From an uncultured Prevotellaceae bacterium (GTDB lineage: Bacteria; Bacteroidota; Bacteroidia; Bacteroidales; Bacteroidaceae): a stretch of DNA of 64,000 bases. Every line of letters begins with the position of its first letter. The first letter of the stretch is position 1. Shown piece after piece: positions 37,828 to 45,600 of the stretch. Under the pieces are notes generated by a model. That model was not told the origin of the DNA and did no database searches. It was given only the letters and a program-made list of their open reading frames with translations. A program made the translations under genes and the position numbers. Location: NCBI GenBank assembly GCA_947168045.1, contig CAMVKN010000014.1, positions 1 through 64,000 on the forward strand, read 5' to 3'.

Positions 37828-40800
37828 GAATCCAACCTGGATGTTCATCGTCACCGACCTGGAGCGTGGGGTCTGTTCCCAGTCGTAGGCGATGCCCCAT
37901 GAGCCTGGTGAGTGCTCGGGGTCGGTGCCACTGTACTTGCTCCACACAAAGAGGTTCTGTCCTGAGAGGCTCAGCTGCAGTCTTCTGAGTCCGAGGCGCT
38001 TGAGCGTCTCCTTCTTGAAGTTGTAGCTCAGCTGAACGTAGCTCATGCGTACGAAGGAGGCGTCCTCCACGTAGCGGTCGCTGCCTAACCAGTTGTAGGC
38101 GGTGTTGAACATGGCGCGCGGAATCTCCGTCACGTCGCCGTTCTTGCGCCAGCGCCAGTTCACTGCCGAGCTCTGGTTGTCAGCGTTGTACATCTTCTCC
38201 AGCTCCATCTTGGCTGAGTTGACAATCTTGATACCCTGGCGGTAGCTGAAGCTGGTCTTCAGTGACCATTCGTCGTACTGCAGGTTGAAGCCGAAGCCGC
38301 CGTTGATGTGCGGGTTGGAGTTGCCTAAGTAGACAATGTCGAGTGAGTTGATTTGTCCGTCGTGGTTGATGTCCTCATAGATGACGTCGCCGCCCTGGAA
38401 CTGGTAGGTGGCTGTGCCATCATCGAAGTTGTAGACCTGGCGGATGGGGTAGCCGCGGGTGTCCATCATCACCTTTCCGTTCTCGTCGATGGCGATGGGC
38501 GCCGTCTTTCCGCTGGCCAGGAACTCGTTGTTGATATAGTCGCGCAGCTTCTCGCCGTCCCAGCGGTTACGCTGTTTCAGGTTGAGGAGGTACTCGTAGG
38601 TGTACTGATAGACACCCTTGTAGCGCAGACCATAGATGGAGCCGAGTGGGTTGCCCTTCTGTATGCGGTTGAGGTACGAGCCGCGGCTGTCGAAGTTCCA
38701 CTCGCTGTTGATGCTCTCCAGCACGCTCTCGTCCATCTCCACAATCTCGTTGAAGTTCTGCGAGATGTTGAAGTTGGCGCTGAACGAGAACTTACCAATT
38801 TTGATAATCTTGTTGGCTGAAAGGTTCAGCTCCCAGCCCCTGTTGGTCATCTCGCCCACGTTAGCCGAACTCAGCGAGGCGAAACCTGTCGACGAGGGAA
38901 TGCGCACGCCACCCATGAGCAGGTCCTTGGTGCGCTTGAAGTAGTAGTTGAAGTCACCGGTGATGCGGTCCTTGAAGAATCCGAAGTCGCCGCCGACGTT
39001 ATACTGTGTGGTGCGCTCCCACTTCAGCTTGTCCAGGCGCAAGCCATCTAAGCGGATGGTGTTGCGCGTGTTGCTCATGCCTCCATAGACGCCGTTGGCA
39101 TCGTATTTCGAGTACTGCAGGTACTGGCTGCCGGGCTCGCGGCCTACGATACCCCATGAGGGACGGAAGGAGAGCATGGAGAGCCATTTCTCCGACCACT
39201 TCATGAAGGGCTCCTGGCTGATGTTCCATCGTGCTGAGATGCCGGGGAAGAAGCCCCACTTCTTGTCGCTGCCGAACTTCGTCGTGCCGTCGGCGCGTAG
39301 CGAGAAGTCGAAGCTGTAGCGGCCTCCCTTATAAGAGATGTGTCCGGTGTAGATGCCCGACATCGAGCGCCACTGTCCGTTGCCTGTTGACATGCTTTTG
39401 ATAACAGCGTCTACGGTCGGCGACGTGGTGCCGTTGGGCTTGTTGAAGTTCACCACCCTTTGGCTGTTGTCGTTGCCGCTGGTCATCTCCCAGCGCATCA
39501 GCATGGTTGAGAACCAGTCCTCGTTCTTGAACTTCGGCGTAAAGGTGAGCGTGTGGCGCGTGGTGAAGGCCAGCGAGTTGTAGTCGTACATCTCCGAGCG
39601 GTTGTAGTTGCTGTTGCTCCATCCTGGATCGCTGAGCGATGCCGGTGTAAACAATGCACCGGGCCAGTACTTGGGCTCGCTCTTCGAGAAGATGTCGATG
39701 TAGACCAGTCCTGAGTAGTTGAGCATCGTCTTGCTGTCGTCCTTGCCCAGGAGGTAGTAGTCCAGTCGGAACTCAGGCGAGATACGGTAGGTCTTCTCGT
39801 CGCGCCATGCCAGGTTGGCTATGGCCACGGGGTTGCCCTTGTCGCGCATGGACTTGAGCTGTGTGGCCGACGTGCCTGCTGCTGACGAGCCGGCGGCATC
39901 GTTGGCGCCTGGAGGCAGTATGATGTAGAACTCGTTGGTGTTGTTACCCAGTGCATCCTGACGGTACACCGACATGTTGGGCGACAGCTTCTGTGCACGG
40001 CCCAGGATGTTGTCGTCGTAGTTACGATGGTTGGCGGTGTAGGTCAGGGGGAAGGTGGTGCGGAAGGTGATGCGGTCGCTGACGAAGTAGTCGAGGGCCA
40101 GCTTCGTGGTGAAACGGTCCAGTCTCTGCTTGATGATGGTACCGTTCTGGTGGTCATAGCCGGCCGAGACGCGGAAGTTGGCCTTCTCGCCGCCACCGGA
40201 GATGGTGAGGAAGTGGAACTGGTTCCATCCCACCTGCTTGACCTCCTTCACCCAGTCGGTATTGTTGTTCCAGTTCTCGAACTCAGCCCACGAGCGGTTG
40301 TAGTTCACCTCGTTGATGTTCGTGGTGGCGTTGGCGCTCTGCGAGGGGTTGTAGTACATTTCCTTCAGCATCATGGTGTAGTCGTCGCCGTTCAGCAGGT
40401 GGTATCCCTCGGGCTGCCAGGTGGTCTGCACGCGCAGCGAGTAGTCCACCTTCGTGGCACCGCGTGCGCCGCGCTTGGTGCGAATCTGTATGACGCCGTT
40501 GGCACCGCGCACACCCCAGACGGCTGTGGCGGCTGCGTCCTTCAGCACCTGTATGTCCTCGATGTCCGAGGGGTTGACCGAGAGCAGCGATGCGTAGGTC
40601 TCCTCGTTGGCGTTCTGGAAGTCGAAGTTCTCGTCGGGGTTGTCGAAGATGTTGCCATCGACGACGATGAGCGGCTCGGCGTTGCCGTTGATGGAGGTGA
40701 CGCCGCGCAGTCGCATGCTGGTGCCGGCGCCGAGGTTACCCGAGTTGGCCACGATGTCGAGGCCGGCAATCTGTCCCTGCAGTGCCTCGTCGGCGGTGGT

Positions 40801-41244
40801 GAAGGCCAGGCCTTCCACCTCGCTCATGTTGAATGTCTGTGCGGCCACTGACACCTCGTTCTGCGGGATGGCCAGGCCGCCCTGGTTGAACTTGCGCTTG
40901 GCCACGACGGTGACCTCCTTGATGACGTTCTCGTCCTGCAGGCGGATGTTGAACTTCGTCTTGGTGCCGATGGGCAGCAGTGCGGTCTTGCAGCCCACGT
41001 ATGACACCTTCAGCCTGTTCTTGGTGTTCTTCACCGTCATGGAGAAGTTACCGTTCAGGTCTGTCTGCGTGTAGGAGACGTTACGGTTGTTGGCGTCCAC
41101 CTCTACGACGTTACAGAGCATGACGGGTCCCGAGGCATCAGTGACGGTGCCTGAGATGCGCGCCTCCTGGGCAAAGCTAAATGAAAAGTGACAAATGATA
41201 AATGTCAAACTTATCAGCAGTCTCTTGCTTATCTTGTTTCTCAT
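37825..41244 (-). CDS. SusC/RagA-like TonB-dependent transporter (first pair)
   Basis: 1,139 aa from the ATG at 41244, 11 bases after the FAS1 stop; an upstream TTG in the same frame is not needed. The signal peptide MRNKISKRLLISLTFIICHF then SFSFAQ contains a repeat phrase. CarboxypepD_reg-like domain ARISGTVTDASGPVMLCNVV (about 28-110). The plug carries MRLRGVTSINGNAEPLIVVD and AAATAVWGVRGANGVIQIRT. The barrel ends SRSVTMNIQVGF. Together with SusD it imports an unknown nutrient across the outer membrane using TonB. Its place right after a four-FAS1 lipoprotein suggests functional coupling. Confidence 0.95.
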   Translation of the reverse strand: MRNKISKRLLISLTFIICHFSFSFAQEARISGTVTDASGPVMLCNVVEVDANNRNVSYTQTDLNGNFSMTVKNTKNRLKVSYVGCKTALLPIGTKTKFNIRLQDENVIKEVTVVAKRKFNQGGLAIPQNEVSVAAQTFNMSEVEGLAFTTADEALQGQIAGLDIVANSGNLGAGTSMRLRGVTSINGNAEPLIVVDGNIFDNPDENFDFQNANEETYASLLSVNPSDIEDIQVLKDAAATAVWGVRGANGVIQIRTKRGARGATKVDYSLRVQTTWQPEGYHLLNGDDYTMMLKEMYYNPSQSANATTNINEVNYNRSWAEFENWNNNTDWVKEVKQVGWNQFHFLTISGGGEKANFRVSAGYDHQNGTIIKQRLDRFTTKLALDYFVSDRITFRTTFPLTYTANHRNYDDNILGRAQKLSPNMSVYRQDALGNNTNEFYIILPPGANDAAGSSAAGTSATQLKSMRDKGNPVAIANLAWRDEKTYRISPEFRLDYYLLGKDDSKTMLNYSGLVYIDIFSKSEPKYWPGALFTPASLSDPGWSNSNYNRSEMYDYNSLAFTTRHTLTFTPKFKNEDWFSTMLMRWEMTSGNDNSQRVVNFNKPNGTTSPTVDAVIKSMSTGNGQWRSMSGIYTGHISYKGGRYSFDFSLRADGTTKFGSDKKWGFFPGISARWNISQEPFMKWSEKWLSMLSFRPSWGIVGREPGSQYLQYSKYDANGVYGGMSNTRNTIRLDGLRLDKLKWERTTQYNVGGDFGFFKDRITGDFNYYFKRTKDLLMGGVRIPSSTGFASLSSANVGEMTNRGWELNLSANKIIKIGKFSFSANFNISQNFNEIVEMDESVLESINSEWNFDSRGSYLNRIQKGNPLGSIYGLRYKGVYQYTYEYLLNLKQRNRWDGEKLRDYINNEFLASGKTAPIAIDENGKVMMDTRGYPIRQVYNFDDGTATYQFQGGDVIYEDINHDGQINSLDIVYLGNSNPHINGGFGFNLQYDEWSLKTSFSYRQGIKIVNSAKMELEKMYNADNQSSAVNWRWRKNGDVTEIPRAMFNTAYNWLGSDRYVEDASFVRMSYVQLSYNFKKETLKRLGLRRLQLSLSGQNLFVWSKYSGTDPEHSPGSWGIAYDWEQTPRSRSVTMNIQVGF
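41177..41214. repeat. Phrase repeat inside the susC signal peptide
   Basis: On the minus strand TGACATTTATCATTTGTCAC and TTTTCATTTAG encode the hydrophobic core FIICHFSFSF. It is the same type of phrase as in the gap at 37781-37827. Confidence 0.6.
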
Positions 41245-41255
41245 AGCTTTCTGTT

Positions 41256-44200
41256 TCAATAGCGTTTATACAGTCTTTCCTCAAATAGCTGGCGATATGC
41301 CTTCAGCCTTGCTGCTGCTCCGGGCTTCGTCCATGCTTCGTCGTAGCGCTGCGTGCCGGCGTGCGAGCACAGCGGCGTGCTGATTTGGTGTACCACGGCG
41401 AATGACGATGTCGAGAAGGTGCGCTGTGTGGCCGTCACCCTGCCGTTGAACACGTAGTCGCGTGTCATCTGGTTGGTCAGGGTGTGTGCGTCGTTGGCGT
41501 CGATGGTGACGTTCTGTCCGCTGGCGTCGGTGACGACGATGCGGTTGTTGCCGCCGCTCACCGTCAGGCGCTCGCGGATGCCGAGGGTGTCAGAGCAGGC
41601 CGTAGAGAACTCGCCCGTGTCGATGACGTTGTCAGCATAGATAGAATTGTCCTGGAAGTGGTAGCGCACGAAGGCGTTGATTTCTTCCACCATGGCCAGT
41701 GCCAGGTCGCGGTCCTTGGTCAGCGCTGCCTTCTCCTCGTCGGTGAGCAGGGTGCTGTTGAGCAGGATGGTCCACGGTGACAGCAGGATGTTCTTGCCGT
41801 CGACGACCATGTTCTTCTTCTGGCCGCTGAGGTACTCCTCGTTCTCAGTCACCTTCGGCATCCACTTGTCGAAGAGCTCCCTCACCTTGGCCCATGAGGG
41901 CAGTCCGCGCTCGTAGGCCTGTGCCATGGCCTCGTTGTCAGGCGCATAGACGGTGTAGTTGTACGAGCTGAAGTAGTTCACGTTGTCCGTCAGGCCGTTC
42001 TTGTCGGCAAAGGGATGGTAGGCCTCCATGTACGTCTTCTTCGTCATGTCGTTCTTCTGTATGAACCTGTCGTTGGCGAACTCCATGAGGCTGTCCATGT
42101 CCATGTCGGTACACATGTCGAGGAAATCCTTGAAGCAGGCGTTGTCCTCCAGCACGTTCAGCACCGAGCGGTGTGGCGGCTGTATGACATGGTCGATGGC
42201 GTAGGCCGTTCCGTTGGCCTGGTTGTAGGTCTGTGTCAGCATGGATGGCGGCAGCTTGCCGTTAATCTGCGCACCGCTCATCACGCTGTTGGGTGTGAGC
42301 ATGATGGCGCCGCCATGCTTCGTCTTGTAGTACTTGTTGGTGCCCAGCTGCTCGCCTTCGCCTAACACGATGGTGTGATAGTTCAGGATGTCGATGAACA
42401 GCTGACGGAACTGGTTGGGGGTGACGCGTCCGAGCGAGTCGTCAGGCGCTGTGCCCACGGTGCCTGTGGCCGGGTCATACTTCCATGCCGAGCAGTACAC
42501 GTAGGGCTCCTTGTCCTGGTAGTAGAACTTCAGTGCCCTGGGCTGTGCGGTGTTCAGGTAGGCGGGGTCCACATAGTAGCGGCCGAAGGCATCGTCGGTG
42601 GGGATGAAGAAGCCGTAGTTGGCGCTCATGGCCATCAGGTAGGCATAGTAGTTCTGCGACAGGTTCAGGTTCTTTCGCTTGCCACCGTCGTTCACGGCCT
42701 CGTTCATGATGCGCATGTTGCTGCTCAGCGTGACAGGTGCCGAGACGGCAATCAGCGAGGGCGGTGCGAAGACCTTGTTGAGCATGTAGACGACGCCGTT
42801 GTTGGCTATCTTCACGTCATACTGGCCATTGGCGTTCTTGTTCAGCACGTCCAACGACAGGCCCATGGGGTCGTTGGCCTCGTCCATCACGCGGCCGAAC
42901 TTCGAGGGCACGGTGCCCACGAAGGAGCTCTGCATGAGGTTCGAGACAATCTGGTTGACGTTCTGCAGGGGGATGGAGTCGATGTTCTCCTCCAGGTTCT
43001 CCAGGGTGTTCTCCTTCTTTCCGAAGGCATCGATGAGGAAGGCACCCTCGCCGCCGGGCAGGAAGTAGGTGCGCATGGCCTCGTCGGTGGGCACGAACAT
43101 GGCAGCGATGTCCTTCAGCGGGTTCTCGCCCGTGGCACCGTTGTTATAGTTGTTCCATCCCGGGTCGTAGGGCAGGGGCTCCTTGATGCTGAAGTTGTCG
43201 GGGTCCCTCATCGAGCCTGCCGTTGAGTAGCCCTCCGAGCGGTTGCTGAGGAAGCGCTTCTGGTAGATGACTTCCGGGTGTGGCACGCCCGTGAGGTCCA
43301 CGCCAGCCTTTTGCTGCTCCTCGTACCAGTCGTTGTATTTCTTGGTTACTGAGTTCGGGTTGTCGGCTCTCTCAGGGAAGGGGGCGCTGAAGCGGTCCAG
43401 CATGCGGCTGAAGAGGTTGCTCTCGCCATTGGTGCGAATCACCTCGGCCATGTTGCCTGGAGGCACCAGCACATCCTCCATCTGGTGGATGTAGCCGTTC
43501 TTACAGGTCACGTCAGAGCTGATAATCTTGTTGCGGAAGATGTAGGCTGAGTGCTTCTTCTCGTCGTAGGGTGTGCCCGTGATGACCTCGAAGTCGCTGT
43601 TCTGGCCCGTGGTGGTGATGTTGTTGGCCGTCATCTGCTCCTCGGTGAAGTGCACCATCATGGGCAGCGTGGCGTCCATGACGACATAGATGCCCTGGTC
43701 GTAGTACTTCTCCCAGTAGCTGTTGTTCGCCGGCATGGCCTCCCTGTTGGGCAGGAAGGTGATGGTGTCGATGACGCTCGAGCCGGTGGTGTGCTTCATG
43801 GCCTGGCCCTGCATCACCTCCGTGCTTCCGTTGCTGATGTTCGAGAGCATCTCCACCAGGATGGCGTTGTCGAGCATCGACCCATAGAGCAGCTGTCGCT
43901 TCATGGCGTCGGTGAGGTCCTCGTAGCAGGTCACGCCCCATGTGTTGTTCTTGTAGAAGCGCTCAAAGGCTTCATCGTTGGCGGCGAAGACGGTTTTCGA
44001 GCCGGTCTTGCCCAGTGTCTCGGCGTAGCCCATGTCATCGATGAGCCGCAGGTAGTTGGTGAACGTGCCTTTCAGCACGCTGACCGTGTCGGCTTGCAGG
44101 GCCTCGGGGTGTTTCAGTGCCTCATAGATGCTGCTGCCTAACCACGACGGATAGTTGTCGGGGTCGTCCAGCTTGTAGTCATCCGTACAGGCAGTGAAGA

Positions 44201-44270
44201 CGCCACACGCCGAAGATAGGCAGAACACTATAGAGAGTCTGCCAACTTTTTTCAAAAAGCGGTGTGTCAT
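41256..44270 (-). CDS. Four-domain fasciclin (FAS1) lipoprotein, 1,004 aa
   Basis: First gene of the SusCD-FAS1 operon. Signal peptide MTHRFLKKVGRLSIVFCLSS then ACGVFTAC (lipobox). Four FAS1 units are visible by their opening strands (KTVFAANDEAFERFYKN; AAMFVPTDEAMRTYFLPG; YGFFIPTDDAFGRYY; YTVYAPDNEAMAQAYERG). The first three also show the closing H-box-like strands KNGYIHQMEDVLVPP, NNGVVYMLNKVFAPP and ANGTAYAIDHVIQPP. FAS1 proteins are cell-surface adhesion modules in bacteria and eukaryotes; the lipobox puts this one on the outer membrane. Only 11 bases separate it from susC, so the two are translated from one message. Confidence 0.9.
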   Translation of the reverse strand: MTHRFLKKVGRLSIVFCLSSACGVFTACTDDYKLDDPDNYPSWLGSSIYEALKHPEALQADTVSVLKGTFTNYLRLIDDMGYAETLGKTGSKTVFAANDEAFERFYKNNTWGVTCYEDLTDAMKRQLLYGSMLDNAILVEMLSNISNGSTEVMQGQAMKHTTGSSVIDTITFLPNREAMPANNSYWEKYYDQGIYVVMDATLPMMVHFTEEQMTANNITTTGQNSDFEVITGTPYDEKKHSAYIFRNKIISSDVTCKNGYIHQMEDVLVPPGNMAEVIRTNGESNLFSRMLDRFSAPFPERADNPNSVTKKYNDWYEEQQKAGVDLTGVPHPEVIYQKRFLSNRSEGYSTAGSMRDPDNFSIKEPLPYDPGWNNYNNGATGENPLKDIAAMFVPTDEAMRTYFLPGGEGAFLIDAFGKKENTLENLEENIDSIPLQNVNQIVSNLMQSSFVGTVPSKFGRVMDEANDPMGLSLDVLNKNANGQYDVKIANNGVVYMLNKVFAPPSLIAVSAPVTLSSNMRIMNEAVNDGGKRKNLNLSQNYYAYLMAMSANYGFFIPTDDAFGRYYVDPAYLNTAQPRALKFYYQDKEPYVYCSAWKYDPATGTVGTAPDDSLGRVTPNQFRQLFIDILNYHTIVLGEGEQLGTNKYYKTKHGGAIMLTPNSVMSGAQINGKLPPSMLTQTYNQANGTAYAIDHVIQPPHRSVLNVLEDNACFKDFLDMCTDMDMDSLMEFANDRFIQKNDMTKKTYMEAYHPFADKNGLTDNVNYFSSYNYTVYAPDNEAMAQAYERGLPSWAKVRELFDKWMPKVTENEEYLSGQKKNMVVDGKNILLSPWTILLNSTLLTDEEKAALTKDRDLALAMVEEINAFVRYHFQDNSIYADNVIDTGEFSTACSDTLGIRERLTVSGGNNRIVVTDASGQNVTIDANDAHTLTNQMTRDYVFNGRVTATQRTFSTSSFAVVHQISTPLCSHAGTQRYDEAWTKPGAAARLKAYRQLFEERLYKRY

Positions 44271-44308
44271 ATTAGTATTTTTTTTAGGCTTTTGTTAGTT
44301 CTGGAGTG

Positions 44309-44340
44309 CAAAGTTAAGGCTTTTAAGCCAAACGGCCAAA
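44309..44340 (-). promoter_or_regulatory. Promoter of the FAS1-SusCD operon
   Basis: TTTG at 44340-44337 and TAACTTTG at 44316-44309, 20-base spacer, 39 bases upstream of the ATG at 44270. The spacer contains a small inverted repeat (GGCTT-TT-AAGCC), a possible regulator site. Confidence 0.75.
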
Positions 44341-44411
44341 TAATCGTCAAGGTTTTTTAAAAAAAGTAAAATAATGAGACAAACGCTGATGAGGCAAACG
44401 CTAATGAGACT

Positions 44412-44429
44412 TACGCGCGCGCATATATA
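44412..44429. repeat. Alternating purine-pyrimidine tract 2
   Basis: TACGCGCGCGCATATATA followed by GAAAAG, left outer flank of the inverted-repeat element. Confidence 0.65.
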
Positions 44430-44439
44430 GAAAAGCCGT

Positions 44440-44586
44440 CAGGTGCTTGCACCTACTTGCACCTGGGGACGCCAGCGGTGCAAGCAGGTGCAACCTCAAG
44501 TGCAAGCAGGTGCAACCCAATACATGTTTGTAACTTGTTGACTTGCAAGTGGTTGTAAATTAGGTGCAAGTAGGTGCAAGCACCTG
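44440..44586. repeat. Perfect 25-bp inverted repeat with internal direct repeats
   Basis: Arms at 44440-44464 and 44562-44586 are exact reverse complements, built of AGGTGCAAG units. Inside are two identical 17-bp copies of TGCAAGCAGGTGCAACC (44479-44495 and 44501-44517). Outside, both arms continue into similar GGCTTTTC / AACTTTTC and CG-alternating sequence, so the whole element may be about 205 bp. Confidence 0.9.
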
Positions 44587-44599
44587 GCAACTTTTCGCT

Positions 44600-44617
44600 T
44601 ATGCGCGCGCGCACGCG
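44600..44617. repeat. Alternating purine-pyrimidine tract 3
   Basis: TATGCGCGCGCGCACGCG followed by AGAAAAG, right outer flank of the inverted-repeat element. Confidence 0.65.
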
Positions 44618-44631
44618 AGAAAAGTCGCGAC

Positions 44632-44703
44632 TTATGACAGCCAGGCATGGAGATAATTTCGCCAGGCATTGAGTTATGACAGCCAGGCATGGAGATAATT
44701 TCG
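44632..44703. repeat. Perfect 30-bp direct repeat, two copies
   Basis: Copies at 44632-44661 and 44674-44703 are identical, beginning TTATGACAGCCAGGCATGG, and are separated by 12 bases that repeat part of the unit. A partial inverted copy (CCTGGCTGACATAA) follows at 44714-44727. Confidence 0.9.
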
Positions 44704-44804
44704 TAAAGTGGCTCCTGGCTGACATAACTCATGGAGTTATTCACATAAAGTGGCCACTTTTTTCCACCATTCGGCCACTTATTCACTTCATTTCAGTCGA
44801 TGAT

Positions 44805-44913
44805 ACGCTAAAGCGTCTTTAAGAAAACAAAGGAAAACCAACAAAACCAATAAAAACAAATTGTTTTTTCTTGTTTTACCTGTTTTTATTTGTTTTTTCA
44901 AGACGCGTAGCGT
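44805..44913. repeat. AT-rich 109-bp imperfect inverted repeat, MITE-like
   Basis: The left arm begins ACGCTAAAGCGTCTT and the right arm ends AAGACGCGTAGCGT. Between them are complementary A-rich and T-rich halves (AAAACAAAGGAAAACC against GTTTTACCTGTTTTT). The transcript of either strand would fold into one long stem. Confidence 0.7.
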
Positions 44914-45033
44914 TTGTGTCAGCATATTTTTTCGGCATAGGTTTAAACCTTCGGGAGCAGGATGCGTCAGAAGAATAGTTGCAACACAAAAAACATTCAT
45001 TTATAACTAACCCCAAAAAACGAAAAAACAACC

Positions 45034-45600
45034 ATGATGAAGAAAGTAATGATGGCTATTGCAGCCGCACTGATGATGAGTGCCACGATGGTGGCCCAGA
45101 CCGAGGAACAACCACAGGCCCCCACGATGGACAAGGCTGAGATGGTGAAGGCACGTACCGAACAGATGGTGAAGGACTATGAACTGAGCGATGAGCAGGC
45201 CAGCCAGCTGCTGGCGCTGAACACAGAGTTTGCTGACAAGCTGCCCCCGATGATGGGCGCTGGCCGCCGTGGCTTCATGCGTCCGCAGGGTGGCGAGGGC
45301 CGTCCGCAGGCCGGTCAGGGCCGTGGTGAGCGCCGTCGTGGCAACGGTGAGGCCCGTCCTGAGCGCGGTGAGCGTCGCCTGCAGCCCGACAGCGTGCGCC
45401 GCCTGCGCCGCATGGGCGAGGGTCAGCCCTTCGACCGCGAAGCCATGATGAAGGCGATGGAGGAGTATAATGCTGGCATAGAGAAGATTTTCACTGAGGA
45501 CCAGCTGAAGAAGTATAAGGAGGACATGCAGCGTCGCCGCCCGCAGGGACCGCGTGGTCGTCGTGGCGAGCGTCCTGTGCAGCGCCAGGAGCAGCAGTAG
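45034..45600 (+). CDS. Small secreted DUF4890-like / Spy-like protein
   Basis: 188 aa. Start MMKKVMMAIAAALMMSATMV then AQ (signal peptide; ATG 45037 is also possible). The mature part is helical and very Arg-, Gly- and Gln-rich. It has TEQMVKDYELSDEQASQLLA and IEKIFTEDQLKKYKEDMQRR flanking a central disordered GRRGFMRPQGGEGRPQAGQG stretch. The pattern (helix, LxxEQxxxLxxLN, then FTxxQxxKY) matches DUF4890 and distantly LTXXQ/Spy-type periplasmic chaperones. Its last 110 bases overlap the 3' end of the convergent DUF4435 gene. Confidence 0.8.
   Translation: MMKKVMMAIAAALMMSATMVAQTEEQPQAPTMDKAEMVKARTEQMVKDYELSDEQASQLLALNTEFADKLPPMMGAGRRGFMRPQGGEGRPQAGQGRGERRRGNGEARPERGERRLQPDSVRRLRRMGEGQPFDREAMMKAMEEYNAGIEKIFTEDQLKKYKEDMQRRRPQGPRGRRGERPVQRQEQQ

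Larger units (their letters stand above)
44271..45033. other. 763-bp non-coding, repeat-dense region
   Basis: It holds the minus-strand operon promoter at its left end, two alternating CG tracts flanking a perfect 25-bp inverted repeat, a 30-bp direct repeat, a 14-bp palindrome AAAGTGGCCACTTT (44747-44760) and an AT-rich 109-bp inverted repeat. Short minus-strand frames here consist of repeat sequence and are not credible genes. I saw no clear promoter for the plus-strand gene at 45034. Confidence 0.85.

Noticed and set aside
26740..44270. Standard polysaccharide-utilisation locus
   Set aside because: Two SusCD pairs are present, but no glycoside hydrolase, lyase, sulfatase or esterase gene lies within the operon or next to it.
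44453..45000. Minus-strand open frames of 70-96 codons in the repeat region
   Set aside because: They consist of translated repeats (for example ISMPGCH units), have no conserved features and no start-site support.
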